Assembly (NCBI GenBank): GCA_019828545.1
Contig: JACVRA010000180.1
Span: 124,001-188,000 of the forward strand
Reading direction: 5' to 3'
Source of the DNA: Paracamarosporium sp. OC-R06-R3
Taxonomy: Eukaryota; Ascomycota; Dothideomycetes; Pleosporales; Didymosphaeriaceae
Length of the DNA stretch: 64,000 bases
Position 1 is the first letter of the stretch, and each line of letters opens with the position of its first letter. Under the pieces are notes generated by a model, which saw only the letters and a list, made by a program, of their open reading frames with translations, did not search any database and was not told the origin of the DNA. This document shows, piece by piece, positions 34,692-46,900 of the stretch. The translations under genes and the position numbers were made by a program.

Positions 34692-35505
34692 GTTGATTTC
34701 GGGGGGTTGAAGATTGCTTGATCGAAGATTGCTGTTGTTGTGTGGTCGTTAAATCGTGTGCGTCGACTTGAAAGAGTGACTGGGGTGAATTGTTGCGACC
34801 GCAGCGTGAATGAGTGAACGCGCGATTGATGGAGGGCAGAAAACGAGGGGACTAGGTCACAATAAGAACCTTTTGCTGGGGAGAAGGAAACAAAGAGCGG
34901 CGCGGCGCAGGGTGATTTGAGGCGCACTCAGCCGGCTGGACTCAGGAGCCGTGGCCTGTGTGGTGGGCCGAACGGAGACGGACTGGGGGCCCTGTCGCGA
35001 CGGTGCCATCTCATCTCCCGTGTCTTTGCGCGCGCCCGAAGCAGCAAGGCGCCTTGCCTCTGCCAGCAGCAATCACCGCGCCCGCTGCCAATGGCGAGGC
35101 GTGCCTGGATTGGCGGCTTTGTCCGCCATTGGTGTTCCTGAGCGGCAGCGGGCTTGGGGCTCCGACGTTTCGACTCGCGCCGTCGCCTTCACTCGCACCC
35201 AGGCTGCCCACGACAGCTGCTCACGACTCGACGAGCCTCTCCAGCGCACTCGCCCGGCCCGCCTCCTTTCGCCGGTGGAGAAGGCCTATCCGCACTTGGG
35301 CCAGCGGTTTCCATGGCCGCGCAATGAGGATGTGCGCTTTTGTGGGGAGCGCCGCGCTGCCATTGGGCCGTCCCTGGCGACGTTTTCTTGTCGCCGCGAA
35401 TTCCAGAACGCGTCCTGAGGCTTTGCTCCCGCTCGGCACACCTTTCGCTCTGCCAGTGCTGGCTCGCGAAGCATTCCTCTCGTCGCGGCGGCGTGGCGGC
35501 GTGAA

Positions 35506-35545
35506 GTCTCTGTCTGTCTCTGTCTCCGTTTCTGTCTCTGTTTCT
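35506..35545. repeat. TCTG/TCTC low-complexity tract
   Basis: Imperfect tandem GTCTCT/GTCTGT/GTTTCT units in a GC-rich non-coding region. Confidence 0.65.
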
Positions 35546-37741
35546 GGCCGTGCCTCGCCGATCCCATGTGTGACGCAGCGCCCTCGCATCCGCGCACACC
35601 AGACCGCCTCTTCACCCGCTGCAGGTGAGCCATTTCCTCATGCCTGACATCACAACACGCCGCGCACACATGCATACCTGCACACATGCAGCCCTGTCTC
35701 CCAGGAACCAACCTTATCGCTATCGCAACGTGGAACTTGCGCCGTCGTGCGGGTCGCTGCAAGGAACGGCGCACCCTGCCATCCACTCGGGTGCACCCAC
35801 GACGCGCAAACCTCCATCAGCACCAGAGCCCAGGCCTACTTGGTGCAAGAGCAGACGTGGAGCCCGGCCGTTGGTTGTTGGGGAACTGCTCGGCATAGCC
35901 TCCAACTGTGGCACGCTATGATGCAGCGTCTTTGCCAAAATCTGTTTACAAACTTTTCCTCGCACCCTCACTGGAAGACGCCCTTGACTGCAATTTCAAC
36001 CTGCAGCCTGCGTGGTCATGGTTTTCTTTTTGCCGCATTAGGCTTTGCGGACTGCCGGGTTGGACCTGTGTGCCGACGCAGCAGAGATGGCGCACGCGGC
36101 ATTCTGGACCTTTGAATCGGCTCCACATGGAGAAGAGTTGCTTTCTAGAGTGCCCATCTGCCGTCGTCCTGAGAGCGAGAACCTACCTTGTGCCTGTGCC
36201 TCGAGACGGATGAGGGGTGCCATGATCGCTGTTCCCGACCCGCACGGCACGGCTGCATGTCAGCCACCGCCATCGACGCCATTATTCAACAATCGTCTGC
36301 CTTCCTCCGAGCACAGAATAAGCCCATCATCCGCTTATCGATACCTAGTCGTTTATCGATACGATCCAAGTGCGCAACGGGGGCATGATGTCATGCAATA
36401 CCGCGCTGCAATGCGGCTCCACGGCTGCCAGAGTGCCACTATGGTTACCTGGGTGAAGGGAGATGAGGCCTACGTGAGAACCCCATGGCTCCGATTCTCC
36501 GGTGGACGCCGGGATATGCCAGGCGAAGCGGTGTGCCATGCCAGGTGCCCTGAACTGCCGCTTACTGTGTTGTAATCATGGTACTTGGCTCCGAGTGCGG
36601 AGGGCGTTGCTCTGTATGACTGTAGAATACGTCAGTAAGACGCTCACCGAGTACGCGAGTGCGCATCGTTCTTCATGGTACACGAAGATCGCTTCGACGC
36701 TGCGTGTTGCTATTACAAGATATGCCGTACTACTCTATGCAGCCTGTTTCGCGCTTATCCGCGCTGCAACATGGGACTTACACTGCCCTTTGCACTACCC
36801 TTTGTACGAATAGACCATTTCCATCACCCATCTGCAACTACCGTACCATGTACATACCCCAGGTGCAACGACGAACGTCTCGTTCCTCGTACCTGGAGAT
36901 CCCACCTTAGCACCGAGGCTCTGCGACGATCACGCGGATCCTCGTTCCTTCGTTCCCCCGTCCGAACATCCTCAAACAAACAATCGATTACTGCCCTCCT
37001 TCTCCACGCAGTAGGTAAACAGCGTCAGCCTAACCGAGCTCCTCCGCGCACACCCACCTCGTAACCCGGCAGACACATTGACGCGGCGTCCCAGTCCGCA
37101 CGCACGTGGGGTACGGCACGCACACTAACAACCTGCGACGCGCTGCTGCGTCTTGCACTCAGACTAGCGCGAACGCTTGTTCGAGCAGAGCAGGTCGGTC
37201 GCGGTGCGCGTTGCGTGCATGGGTGGTGCGGAGGATCTGCGGCAGTGGGCGGGCGTGCATGCATTGGTGGTGCGGTTTCGAAACATCCGGCTGCGGAGTC
37301 CGCTTGAGGCACGTCGGAGCTGAGGTTGGATGGATGGATGGGTGCTTGCTTGCTTTCTTGCTTGCTTTAGGTGGTGGTGTGTTATTTTGGGAGCGCGTGA
37401 GGTACGGATGGGTGGGTTGTGCGTGTGAGATGTCGATGGCGATGTCGATGTTGGTGGTGGTGTTGAGAAGTATGCGAGGTGCACACGTGATGACATGTCG
37501 AGATGCGGAGGCTCCTCTTCTGCAGCTACGATGCTCCAACTCTATTCCTCAAGCATGCCCATGCTGTTAACCTGCACATAAACTCAAACCTACACGACTC
37601 GCTCCACGCACACCCAGCCACACTCTCCGTCTCCCCATCTCCCCACGCAAACCACCCAGCGCTACCCCCACCTCATCCACTCCCTCCACCGCACCACCCC
37701 ATCTCCGTCCCAAAAACGAAACACACTTTGCCCCGCTTACC

Positions 37742-37885
37742 ATGACCACGACCATCCCACCACCCTACGCCCAAGCCCCCCTTCCTTCCTACCAGCCTGC
37801 TACACCCTCGGAAGTCCGACACCGCGCCCGTCCGTCCATGCTCTCTCCTCCTCCTTCTACTTCTAAAAGTACATCATGCGTCTGA
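37742..37885 (+). CDS. Possible 47-residue proline-rich peptide (uncertain)
   Basis: An ATG in good context (TTACCATGACC) directly follows a 150-bp C-rich pyrimidine tract, the usual look of a fungal promoter and leader. The frame encodes TTTIPPPYAQAPLPSYQPATP and more, then stops at 37883. A GT at the AAAAGTACAT site could be a donor leading to an unseen downstream exon. It could be a small orphan gene, the first exon of a decayed gene, or chance. Confidence 0.22.
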   Translation: MTTTIPPPYAQAPLPSYQPATPSEVRHRARPSMLSPPPSTSKSTSCV

Positions 37886-38630
37886 CCATGCCCTGTACAC
37901 GTGCAAATAGGCATGCAGGTGGCACGCCTGTAGGAATGTTTCTTCTTTCTCTTTCTCCGGAGACTGACTTGACTGACTGCGCCGCAGGAAGGATCGGTCT
38001 GAGTGTGAGTGAGATGCGAGTGCCGCACGACATACTGAAGCGACGCCCCGCGATGCATGGTGCGTTCGGCTTTTGTCCGAGTATAAGAAGTGCCAAAAGT
38101 ACGTCATGGCGAAAGTGCAATATGTAGGATAGCATCGCGCGACAGGAGTGCAAGAACTTTGCATCGAGTAACATGTGAAAATGCATAGTTTTCAATTGCT
38201 ATCTGACAAAGCTCTATATAGGGAAACCGCCTTCCAAATGCCGCACATGCGGCCAATCCCCTCTTCGTCCTTATCACCACAATCCTCCTAAGCCATCCCC
38301 TCATATCGAAAAAAGGTATTTCCCCAACCAGTGGCAAAGCGAATGGACGCCCGAGGCCAGCGGTGAAGGGTATCTCGAACAAATAGTAATCAATCAATCG
38401 TCAAACCTCCCATCAACTCATCAAAGAAATCGTCGTAGTATATAGAAAGTCGGTGGTCAGAAAGACAAAAAGTGATGCTTCCATCTAGGATATGAATAGA
38501 ACGCCCGGAAATGCACAGGTATGCTTGCAAAATGAACTCGGCTGCAATGTAAGCAACTGGTTGTGGTATCTGGATGATGATCGGGCAATTCCTTTAGTAG
38601 ATACAGTGGGTTATGAAAGAGTGATGTTGT

Positions 38631-40730
38631 TTAGTACGGGCCGTACTCATAGGACCTGGGTGCGGTTGCATTGTTCCTAGACATTGGTTCTGTGTCTGGT
38701 CCTGGTGCCATGCGTGGTTGCTCGAGAGGTGCGGTGGCGCTCCGTTGCTGGTGTTGCATAGGCATGCCGCGGTTAGGCAAAGGCTGAGATGCTTCGCGTC
38801 GTTGGATAGCTGACTGCAATGTAGCAGGCAGTCCAGCGCGAGGATTAGACGGCGGAGCAGTCCCTGATCGCGGTGGCGCAGTGCCTGCTCTGGGCGGTCC
38901 TGAACTCTGCCCTTGTGCCGGTGAGCCAGAGCGGAGGGCACTCGGAAGCTGGGGTGGCTGGTAGTCATCTGGCCTGCTAGAGTTGGTATAGTAGTCTAGC
39001 GGATCGTTGTCGGTAGCATTGACATCTACAGGCGACATCTCATAAGAGGGACCCATGGCCGGACCGCGGTTGTTGTAGGGGGAGAAAGTGGGTCCACCAA
39101 AAGGTGGAGCACCGGGTCTACGATTGGGATAAGGTGCATTCCCTTGAGGTGGTGGTCCGCCACGGCTGCCGTAACCAAGGGGCGACCTCATCTGAGACGC
39201 AGGAGAATCTCGACCTCCAAAGCTCGTGTCAACAGGTGGAAGCATATTTCGAGGAGGGTGTGGCGAAGCGCGACCTTGCGACATTGGCGAGAATGGCCTT
39301 CCAGGCATGCCATTGGGTGGCGGTCGAGGGCCTGGTGCTCCAGTGAAATATTCCGAGTTTTGATCGAGCGAAGGCATAGGAGGGGCAGGGGACGCCATTC
39401 CCATATCACTGGCCTGGCCTAGGAGAGGAGCGTTTGAGCCGAAGCTCGTTGTAGTGCCCTGAGTATCGGAACGGACAGGTGCAGGCCTCTCGTAAAGAGA
39501 TGGCAGAGATGGTAGTGATGGTTTCATGGCGGCCGTTCTCGTAGTACTCACTGTGTTCGTTCGGGATGGTGCGTTTGAGGAGTACGGTGGAAGGGTGGTT
39601 GCCGTGCTTATGGTGTCTGACCGTGTGACACCAGAGTAGATTGAAGACGTGTCGTCGTCGATTCCACCAAGCTTGGGTAGCGTGGGCATGCGCGCCTCTC
39701 CACCTCCATTCTTCATTCCTTCACGCTCCTCTTTCTTGCGCTTCATGTCCTGCTTCTCGAGAGCCTTCTTGATCTTCTTGCTCACGATGCGCTCGAGACG
39801 GCTTTCGATCTTTCTGCGGCAGTATTGTGTGAGGCTCCCGTCGGCCTTTGGAACATAGTGCCAGAGAAAGAACACGTAGAAAAGGACTGAGACGAAGAGC
39901 GATAAGAAGGCAATGACCCAGATGACCAAGGAGAACAACATGGTGAAGTAGATGACCGTCTCTTGCTTGTTTCCTTGTTGGACCATGGTCTCGATGTTGA
40001 GGAAGAACTGTGCCACAGGCGACTTTCCTTTGGGTGCCGCGTGGTCTCCTTCAGGAATGATCTGGGCTTGCATGACGGCCCACAGCGTCAGGGCGTTGAT
40101 TGCGATGCGTGGACCTTGGGCGAGAATGATAATCAAAGCGCCTAAACGGATTAGCAACGATCGCGCACCAAGGTTGTGAGACGGTACCTTTGAACTGGAA
40201 ATAGACAAAGAGGGCAATATAGTCCACGCCTTTCCTACTCTTGGTCAATTCGGCGAAGACCAAGAATCGGCGCCATCCTTGCCCCTGCTTGGTCAACCGC
40301 ATACTCTGGAAGATGGCAGCAAGTGGCTCGAGGTAGCATTCGGCGACTCCGCCGGAGCGGATGACGCGGATTGCGCGAATCCATCGGTATACCAGGAAGA
40401 CGTAGGAGACGATGATGCAGACGGCAAAAATCCACTTGGTAATGTTGAAGTCGACCTTTGGTTTCACCTGGCTCGACCATTTGTTGAAGGCGAGGAGATT
40501 GACGGCAGTGAAGGCGTCGGCAGCGTAGACGGCGCCGGAAATGACGACGAGGATCCACAACCAAACGTAGGAAAAAGGCGTGAGGCAGGACGTCGATTTG
40601 AAGTCAGAGAGGGTCTGTGAGTGTTAGCAAGCCACCCAGCACCGCAATTGGGGTCTGTACGCACAATATAGTCCCACTTCTGCTCCTCGGTGACGGTGAT
40701 GCCCTTCTCGCGGTCGCCGCAGCAGCCCAT
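38631..40730 (-). CDS. KCH1: Kch1-type potassium transporter
   Basis: Plasma-membrane protein of the fungal Kch1/Prm6 (KCH) family, which mediates low-affinity K+ influx and, in yeast, helps activate the Cch1-Mid1 calcium channel during pheromone response or stress. Three exons: 40730-40665, 40614-40188 and 40141-38631, with introns of 50 and 46 nt, giving 667 residues. The start MGCCGDREK is typical and could be acylated at Gly2/Cys3-4. Conserved blocks are DFKSTSC, TFTAVNLLAFNKWSSQ, YRWIRAIRVIRSGGVAECYLEP and QGWRRFLVFAELTKS, with about four to five membrane segments. After KKEEREGMK the C-terminal 300 residues are Pro/Ser/Gly-rich and disordered, a likely site of regulation. Codon use is ordinary. 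Confidence 0.88.
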
Positions 40731-42032
40731 GATTGCTGCGTGTATTAGTATATCCTATATCCGCTCAACGGTGCAGTCCAGCTGTGATGTAAGGAGTGGC
40801 TAGAGCTATACCAGCATCGAGGCCAGATGAGCTCAGGGAAAGAAGAACAGTCGGTTGGAAGAGGCCGTTTGGGTGTTGGTGGTGACAGGCCGGCTGCGCA
40901 CCACTTGACGCGGAGTAATGAGCGACAGGGGAGGGAGTCTTTAGACGGGCGGAGACGGGGCGAGGCTGGCGAGCTGGCGCAGGCGTGCGATTGCGACGGG
41001 GGTGGGAAGGCTAGAGACAGGTGGTGCGCATGATGCGATGGGGCAGCAGCTGTTTGAGGCGCTCAATGCTCGAGGTGCTTCGACGGAAGGGGCCGTTCCC
41101 GGGACAGATACAGATATAACAGCGCCTGCAGCCCGCTGTTGACGTGTACCTGTTTCTATTGTGGCCGCGCGGTGAAGACAAAGGGAGTGAATGTGGGCGC
41201 GACGGTCGGATGGTCAATTGGGCCGGGGTGAAGGACAGAGAGCGGCAGGCGCGAAGGTGCGTCTGGAAGGCACGGGGGAGGTGTCGCAAATGGCGCAAAG
41301 GAGAGACTGGAAGGGCTCGGGTGCGCAGAGCTATGCAAGGCTGGCGTCTGGGTTGCAGAGAGGGACGGACGAGTGGTGATAAGCAGCGCCTGGGCGACGA
41401 GGGCGACGCTCTCCTGGGCGCGGGTGTGTCGAGTGTCGCTCGCAGTGGGCGGCTCGCCATTTCCGAGCGTTTCGTGCGGGGCGCCAATCAGCGGGCGCTA
41501 CCACGCCACTACGCGGGGGCCCTGTGTTTGAGCGCGTCCGCACCATATGCGCGCTAACTTGTTCCTCTGCCGGTTCGCCTGGCTTCCCGCAAGGGCTCAC
41601 GAGATAGAGTGCGGCCTCCAGCCATACTCCGGCCGACCTCACCAACGCCGACAGCCCTATCTCTGCCACCGTCAGTGTCTGCCATATGTATACGATACAC
41701 ATGTCCTCTGCTCAAGGCTCCATTCTCCATTTCGTGGCACGGGCGGCTCCTGCATACTTGTGCTACATGCATCACCTCCGTGCCACGTTCCATGTCTGAG
41801 GCATGGAAGATCCAACGTCAACACCCCCCAAACTGCTTCCCCTTCTGGCACAAGATGTTCTCATGTCGTCACTGTTTCTATCTGAATCGAGTACCTATTC
41901 CAACCTGCGAGTCAGTCTTCCGACCTGATGGCCACGTCTGCTGCCGTGGCCTTCCCCTAACAAGACACCCCACACCCCGGGCGTAGAGGAAAAAGATTCA
42001 ACTAACCCCATCCCGTCGCATGAGCAGCGTCG
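40731..42032. other. GC-rich promoter region of the KCH gene
   Basis: 1.3 kb between the KCH start and the 3' end of the monooxygenase. The left 800 bp are GC-rich with overlapping open frames on both strands (up to 158 codons), none of which looks like a gene. Confidence 0.45.
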
Positions 42033-43810
42033 TCAGCCCACGCGGAAGCCCTTCATGCCCTGACGCCGAACTTCCGCTATCGTACGTATGTATTGGGGAA
42101 GCCCTCCAGCGTAGTTCAAGGGCTCAATGGGCTTTCCAGGTATGTTCCCGCCGTTGTACCAGCTCGGTATGTTATGTCTGAGCGACGGCGCGCTGAAATC
42201 GTGCACGAGCTTCCTCCACTCTTGCTCGGCTTCTGGCGTGGCGTCCAGCCTTACCTTGCCTGCGTCCCTCATCCACTGCAGCACCTCGACTATCCAATCT
42301 GCCTGCGCTTCGACACAGCTTGGACCGTTTGAATGGGCCGTTGGGCCCTGCGGGCCGTACAAGAAGAAGAAGTTGGGAAACGACGACGTGGTCATGCCTA
42401 GATGTGTCCACGTCCCCTTCTCCCACTTCTCTCGGAGCAGTTCACCTTGCGATCCGCGCATCTCAATATCCTTCAGCCCTCCTGTGATACTATCGTAGCC
42501 TGTGGCTAGCGCAATAACGTCAAACTCATGCACTTGCCCGTCTGCCGTCCGAATGCCCTCAGGCACAATGTCTTCGATGGGAGTAGCTCGGAGGTCGAGC
42601 ACGTCTACGTTTGCCTTGTTGAATTGCTCATAGTAATCCTGCTCCAGGGACGGCCTTCTTCCACCGAAAACATGTAGAGCGTTTAGAGGAGCCAGTAGGT
42701 CTCGTTTGCGGGGATCGTTGATTCTCGCCCGTGTCTTCGCTGTCAGGTCATGCAGTTTGCCTTAGTAGTATCCGCTTACCTTTTTCACCCAGAATTTGTA
42801 GGCCTCATCGTTTGCCTTCTTGTCTAGTAGCATGTCGCCGTACGTATTCGAGAAGAAACGGAAGCCGCCCTGAAACATCAACTCAGTCAAAGATGCCCTC
42901 GACAAGGAAGAAAAGAATGACTCGCCTTCTCCCACAGCTCTTCAAAGAAGCTCTCGATTTCCTCCGCCGAGTGATCGAACGTCTTCAGCTCCTTTCTAGA
43001 GCTATACAAGAAGCCACCGTCATGAGTTAGCCGCTCCCTGAAAACTTCACCCAGTCTTTCCTTCATCGCCGTGTCCTCCTCTTTCGAAATCTTCCTCTGT
43101 CGCATCGGACACGCCGTATTCGGAGTCCGCTGCAACACCGTCAAGGAACCATCCTCGCCAATCTGCTTTGCCCACTCCTGTGCGATCTGCACGCCTGTCG
43201 CGCCCGTTCCAACAACAGCAACCTTCTTGCCTCGCACATCGACACCCTCCTGTGGCCAGAAGCTGGAATGGTGCATCACGCCTTTGAACGAGCCAAGGCC
43301 GGGCCAGTCTGGGAAATAGCGTTTGGCTGCGAAACCGACGCCGGCGATCAGAAATTTAGCATGGACCAAAAAGCCGTCTTCGCATCGCACCTTCCACCCT
43401 TTCATGTCTTCATCCCAATCCGCGCTAACCACCTTTCTGTTAAACTCCACGTCTCTGCGCAGGTCGAGCTTCTCGCCCACGAACTGGAAATACTGCTTCA
43501 GTTCTTCATGGCCAGGGTATTGCTCTGTCCAAGTCCAGTTTTTGTAGATCTCCGGGATACCGAGTGCATAGATGGGCCATTCGGAGTCGACGCGGGCGCC
43601 AGGATACGAGTTCCAGTGCCATACACCGCCAAAGTCTGATCCCGCCTCGACAACTTTCACGGCGAACCCAGCTTTCCGAAGGGTGTGGAGGAGATAACAA
43701 CCTGCAAACCCGGCACCGATGCAAAGTACGTCGATATCGAGATCTGGATCGTCGTATGGACTGTCGACGCGGGTCAAATGGTCCACGGATCGACCGAGTG
43801 AGCGCTTCAT
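42033..43810 (-). CDS. Baeyer-Villiger-type flavin monooxygenase
   Basis: FAD- and NADPH-dependent monooxygenase that would insert oxygen next to a ketone (Baeyer-Villiger oxidation). Three exons: 43810-42926, 42869-42780 and 42734-42033, giving 558 residues. Residues 32-37 GAGFAG bind FAD. The type I fingerprint F-x-G-x3-H-x3-W-P is complete at 175-186 (FKGVMHHSSFWP). GTGATG at 201-206 binds NADPH. ALATGYDSITGG and GPQGPTAHSNGP complete the family pattern. The first intron begins with GC (AAG|GCGAGT) and ends in CAG. Only this choice gives the conserved EKGGFRFFSNTYGD. The second is a normal 45-nt GT-AG intron ending GCGAAG. Substrate unknown; homologues act on cyclic ketones or in secondary metabolism. 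Confidence 0.9.
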
Positions 43811-45277
43811 AGTAAATCAAATTTGTTAGAGGTTGATGTGTTCAAGAAGATTATATCCAAAAGCCAGCACCCAGCACACCGATACAGCGAGAAAGCAGCC
43901 CCCTTCATACCCACACATATCTTATCTACCAACGTATCCTATCGCTGATGTAACCTCGAGAACGAAAACAGATGACCCGATCCTATCAGACCGTCCAACT
44001 CCAATCAACAGCTCCCAACCCGAACGATGCTGGCTTCCATGCTAAACCCGCTCTACGTTTTTCCTTGTCGAGAATAACGATCCGGGTCTGCGCTCTAGCC
44101 ACTTGCGGGGTAATCTATATCCATTTTAGCGCCTCCGTAGCTGTGGACTTGGTGGGCCTAGCGTATGTAGCTAATTACCGTGTTTGAACGTCTGCTTTAC
44201 TTCGACCTTACGGTCGAGTAGGTGTCTTTTCGTAAGAGTTGTGGCGCGTATCGGAAGAAGATTGATACAAGGGTGATGTGGCATTGCACTATTGGGTCGC
44301 TGATGGGGACTGAGCTTATTGGACATGGGACGGGAGATGGATCTCTTTTGCGTAACTGTCACAGTATATAGAAGTGTACTGTAGAAGCTATAGAGTATTC
44401 GGGACAGATAGTCTTCTGATAGTCCTCTACAGACGTATACAACATCTTCTTGTTATATTTCATGAAACATACCATGTATTGTTTGCTAGGTACCATCCAT
44501 GCACACAAGTCCTTGCTCATCAGGCATTCTGGCAGGGAATGAAGAGTTGCCTACGAACACTATGGCTACCTGTAAGGCATGGTCCATAGCGGTTTCATGT
44601 ACAGGCTCTGTCTGCATTATTCCTGCATATCTGAAAGATGGAAGGAAATCCAACGAAATAGAGGAGAGAGAAAAATCATACAAAGAAATGTAATAAAACA
44701 AAGAGATCTAGCCGCTGTCGACACAAAAAAAGGACGAATTTACCATGCAAAGACCGCCTTATAGGATACGTGGGACGCCAAAGACCACAGGGATCGAACC
44801 GACGCTGTCTCGATCACAGAACATATCCAAGACGTCTCAAGAATACTCACTGTGCCAAGCAACGCCACCTTAAATCCTTATTGGAATTTCACAGATAAAA
44901 ATATATATACTTAGTAAATCTATTCTTTTGAGTAGAAAATTTCGTGGGCGTGGAGCAAGCAATCAGCAGAACGATACCCGAAAACGGCAACCAAACAAAC
45001 GGCAGCAATAATTCTCTCACGAAATCCACGCACACACTTAAGCGAAAAGCAATGAGTCCCTGCGCTCCGACGAGAGTCAATGCTGACTAAGATCTAGCTT
45101 CTTGCCCTCTACTATTGTTCACATGTCAATGGATACGGATACGCTTTTCAATAGCATAAGCTAAAGAGGGTTGTTGCAGAGAAAAGTCAAACTTTCCACG
45201 GTATTACTATGTGTACTACTTTGGATGACAGGCACATTACTTAACCACTATACGCTCTTTTCTTTCCCTACCACCCT
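43811..45277. other. Intergenic region with a possible Pol III element
   Basis: 1.47 kb without a protein gene I can support. It is AT-rich at 44.1-44.7 kb and contains the A-box/B-box element described separately. Confidence 0.45.
44725..44870 (-). ncRNA. tRNA-like/Pol III element (uncertain)
   Basis: On the minus strand a good A box (TGGCACAGTGAG, 44857-44846) is followed 57 bases later by a B box (GGTTCGATCCC, 44800-44790). This spacing fits class II tRNAs such as Leu or Ser. A run of seven T at 44731-44725 could terminate RNA polymerase III. A hairpin with a GACGTCT/AGACAGCGTC-type stem lies between the boxes. The T-stem pairs poorly and no acceptor stem closes, so it is not a normal tRNA. 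It may be a decayed tRNA, a tRNA-derived SINE or another Pol III RNA. Confidence 0.32.
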
Positions 45278-46588
45278 CTACGCCTCGTCATCGCTGTCTA
45301 ACGCCTCCCGAATCCTTTTGAGCCTTGCCTTGTATATTCCAGACTCCATCATAAGACGTACAAGTACCCCTTGGACTTCTTTCTTGATACCAGCGTTCTC
45401 GTTCTCAAGTTCTTTGATACGAACATCCTTAGCCGCTGGCTCGGCCTCGGATTCCGCCTTGCCATGAAACCCTTTGCCCTTGGCTCCTTCCTTCATGGCG
45501 GTAATCTCATCTTCAAGCTCTTTGATGCGGGCATCTTTGACTTCCAGCTTGGCTTCTAACTCTCTCTTGCCATCACGCTCATCTTCAAGCTCTTTGATAC
45601 GAGCCATTTTCTCGTCCAGCATGCCCTCTAAATCTTTCATCCTCAGGCTCAATTTCTCGGACTCCAAGTCTTCTTCTCTGGGCTTCTTCTTGCTATTCGA
45701 TACCCCGGTCGCTGGCTCGTCTCGAAAGGGCTTCGGGCCGACGGGATATCCTCCGCTCGCTTTCAGTGAATTTGTGTTCGCCTTCACTTGTGATGAACAC
45801 GAATGCGGCAGCAATGCTGTCATTGGAGAGGCGAAAGGGTGTGGGGCTGTCAAAGAGGGAGGCATCTTCAACGATGCTGGTGGAGAGAATGATTCATTTG
45901 CTATATAGTCAGCGATTGCTTTGTTAACTATCATAGTACGTTACTCACACTTTGTATTGTGACGGACATTCATGACCTTTCCATTGTTGTTCGGATTCAC
46001 ATCGCGGGTACGCCGAGATTTCTGTGTCGCACTTGTGTTGTTGACTTTGGAGACAGATTTTGCATAGACTGTACATGCCTCCTGGAAATCGATCTGAGCC
46101 TTTCCCTCGTACTTAAATTCGGTTGCTAAGCCGCGAACAAAGTACAGATAGAGTACAGCCACACGAATCAAACGACTATACTCCACCTGGCTGTCTTGGA
46201 TGTGCAGGGCCTTCCAAAAAGGAAAGAGCCGAAGAGAGCCGTCGTGAAGAACGTTCACTAGCATCCTCCTGTATGAGGTAGATTTATCGTCGTTGTTAAT
46301 CTGACGAGAGAAGTTGACATCTCCTCGTCTGCCCAGGTACGCGCACAGCTTATCGACATGTTTCTTCTGAGACATTGGCTTGAACCAGCCGATGATACAA
46401 AACGCCCTAGTATGAGCGTCGTGTCCAAATTCTTCGCCCTGAGTAAGCAACGGGGTAAGCCATTCATTGTCGTCCTCGGCTAATCTTATGACCTTCGATT
46501 TGAGTGCAGTGACTTCTTTAGGACAGGATCTATTCGCAGACGCTTCGATATCAGGCACGCTGACAGGGTTGGAATCGGAGCGTCGCAT
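45278..46588 (-). CDS. Orphan protein with C-terminal coiled coil
   Basis: Two exons, 46588-45949 and 45900-45278, joined over a 48-nt GT-AG intron, give 420 residues. I recognise no family. The N-terminal half (about 1-200) is compact and mixed, with a basic tail. The middle is Ser/Pro-rich. The C-terminal 150 residues are strongly charged and heptad-like, with three copies of a RIKELEDE-type block (RIKELEDE, RIKELEDE, RIKELENE), suggesting an internal duplication and a coiled coil. It could be a DNA-associated or structural protein. The start ATG at 46588 is the first in frame, but an upstream exon cannot be excluded. Confidence 0.6.
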
Positions 46589-46900
46589 CGCGATAGAGCC
46601 CGGGGTTTGAGGTCGTTGCGTGGTTGAGGGGAGGAAACGAAGTGAGCGCGTTCACGGGACCAGTAAGTTGAAAGGTTAGGCAACTGCTAGTTTTATCACG
46701 TAAACAAACGGATCCGACACGTCGCCAAGATATTGGTGCCGTGGAGGGCGGTGAGTATTTGTTATGTTGAACGGCAAACGGGCACGGCTTGGCATTAACA
46801 CTGCGGCGTAAATGGTAGGATTTATTGTAAAGGAGTGGAAACTCAGAGGACTTAATATCATTATAAGTCCAACATACAGAGTAAGACTATCGCAACTAGC
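46589..46900. other. Short intergenic region
   Basis: 312 bp between the start of the coiled-coil orphan (46588) and the stop of the reductase, both on the minus strand. It must contain the orphan's promoter; nothing else is visible. Confidence 0.5.

Larger units (their letters stand above)
34692..38630. other. 3.9-kb region without a supported gene
   Basis: Largest gene-free stretch. The left third (about 34.9-35.7 kb) is GC-rich and full of mutually overlapping open frames on both strands, none with conserved features. It contains a TCTCTG/TCTGTC microsatellite-like tract at about 35506-35545, a direct repeat TTATCGATAC at 36335 and 36353, low-complexity TGGATGGATGG/CTTGCTTGC sequence near 37325-37365, and a C-rich pyrimidine tract at about 37590-37740, like a fungal promoter, followed by a 47-codon frame. 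It may be a long promoter or a non-coding transcript region. Confidence 0.45.

Noticed and set aside
33627..34721. 364-codon plus-strand frame across the Asp f 4-like gene
   Set aside because: A Gly/Ala/Arg-rich shadow of a GC3-rich gene on the other strand. The minus-strand reading has a signal peptide, an intron and family motifs.
34958..35647. 229-codon plus-strand frame in the GC-rich region
   Set aside because: It overlaps other frames of similar size on both strands, has an Arg/Ala/Pro/Ser random composition and no conserved motif or splice logic.
41011..41487. 158-codon minus-strand frame near the KCH promoter
   Set aside because: Arg/Pro/Ser-rich translation of a GC-rich region, with an overlapping plus-strand frame. 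No family resemblance.
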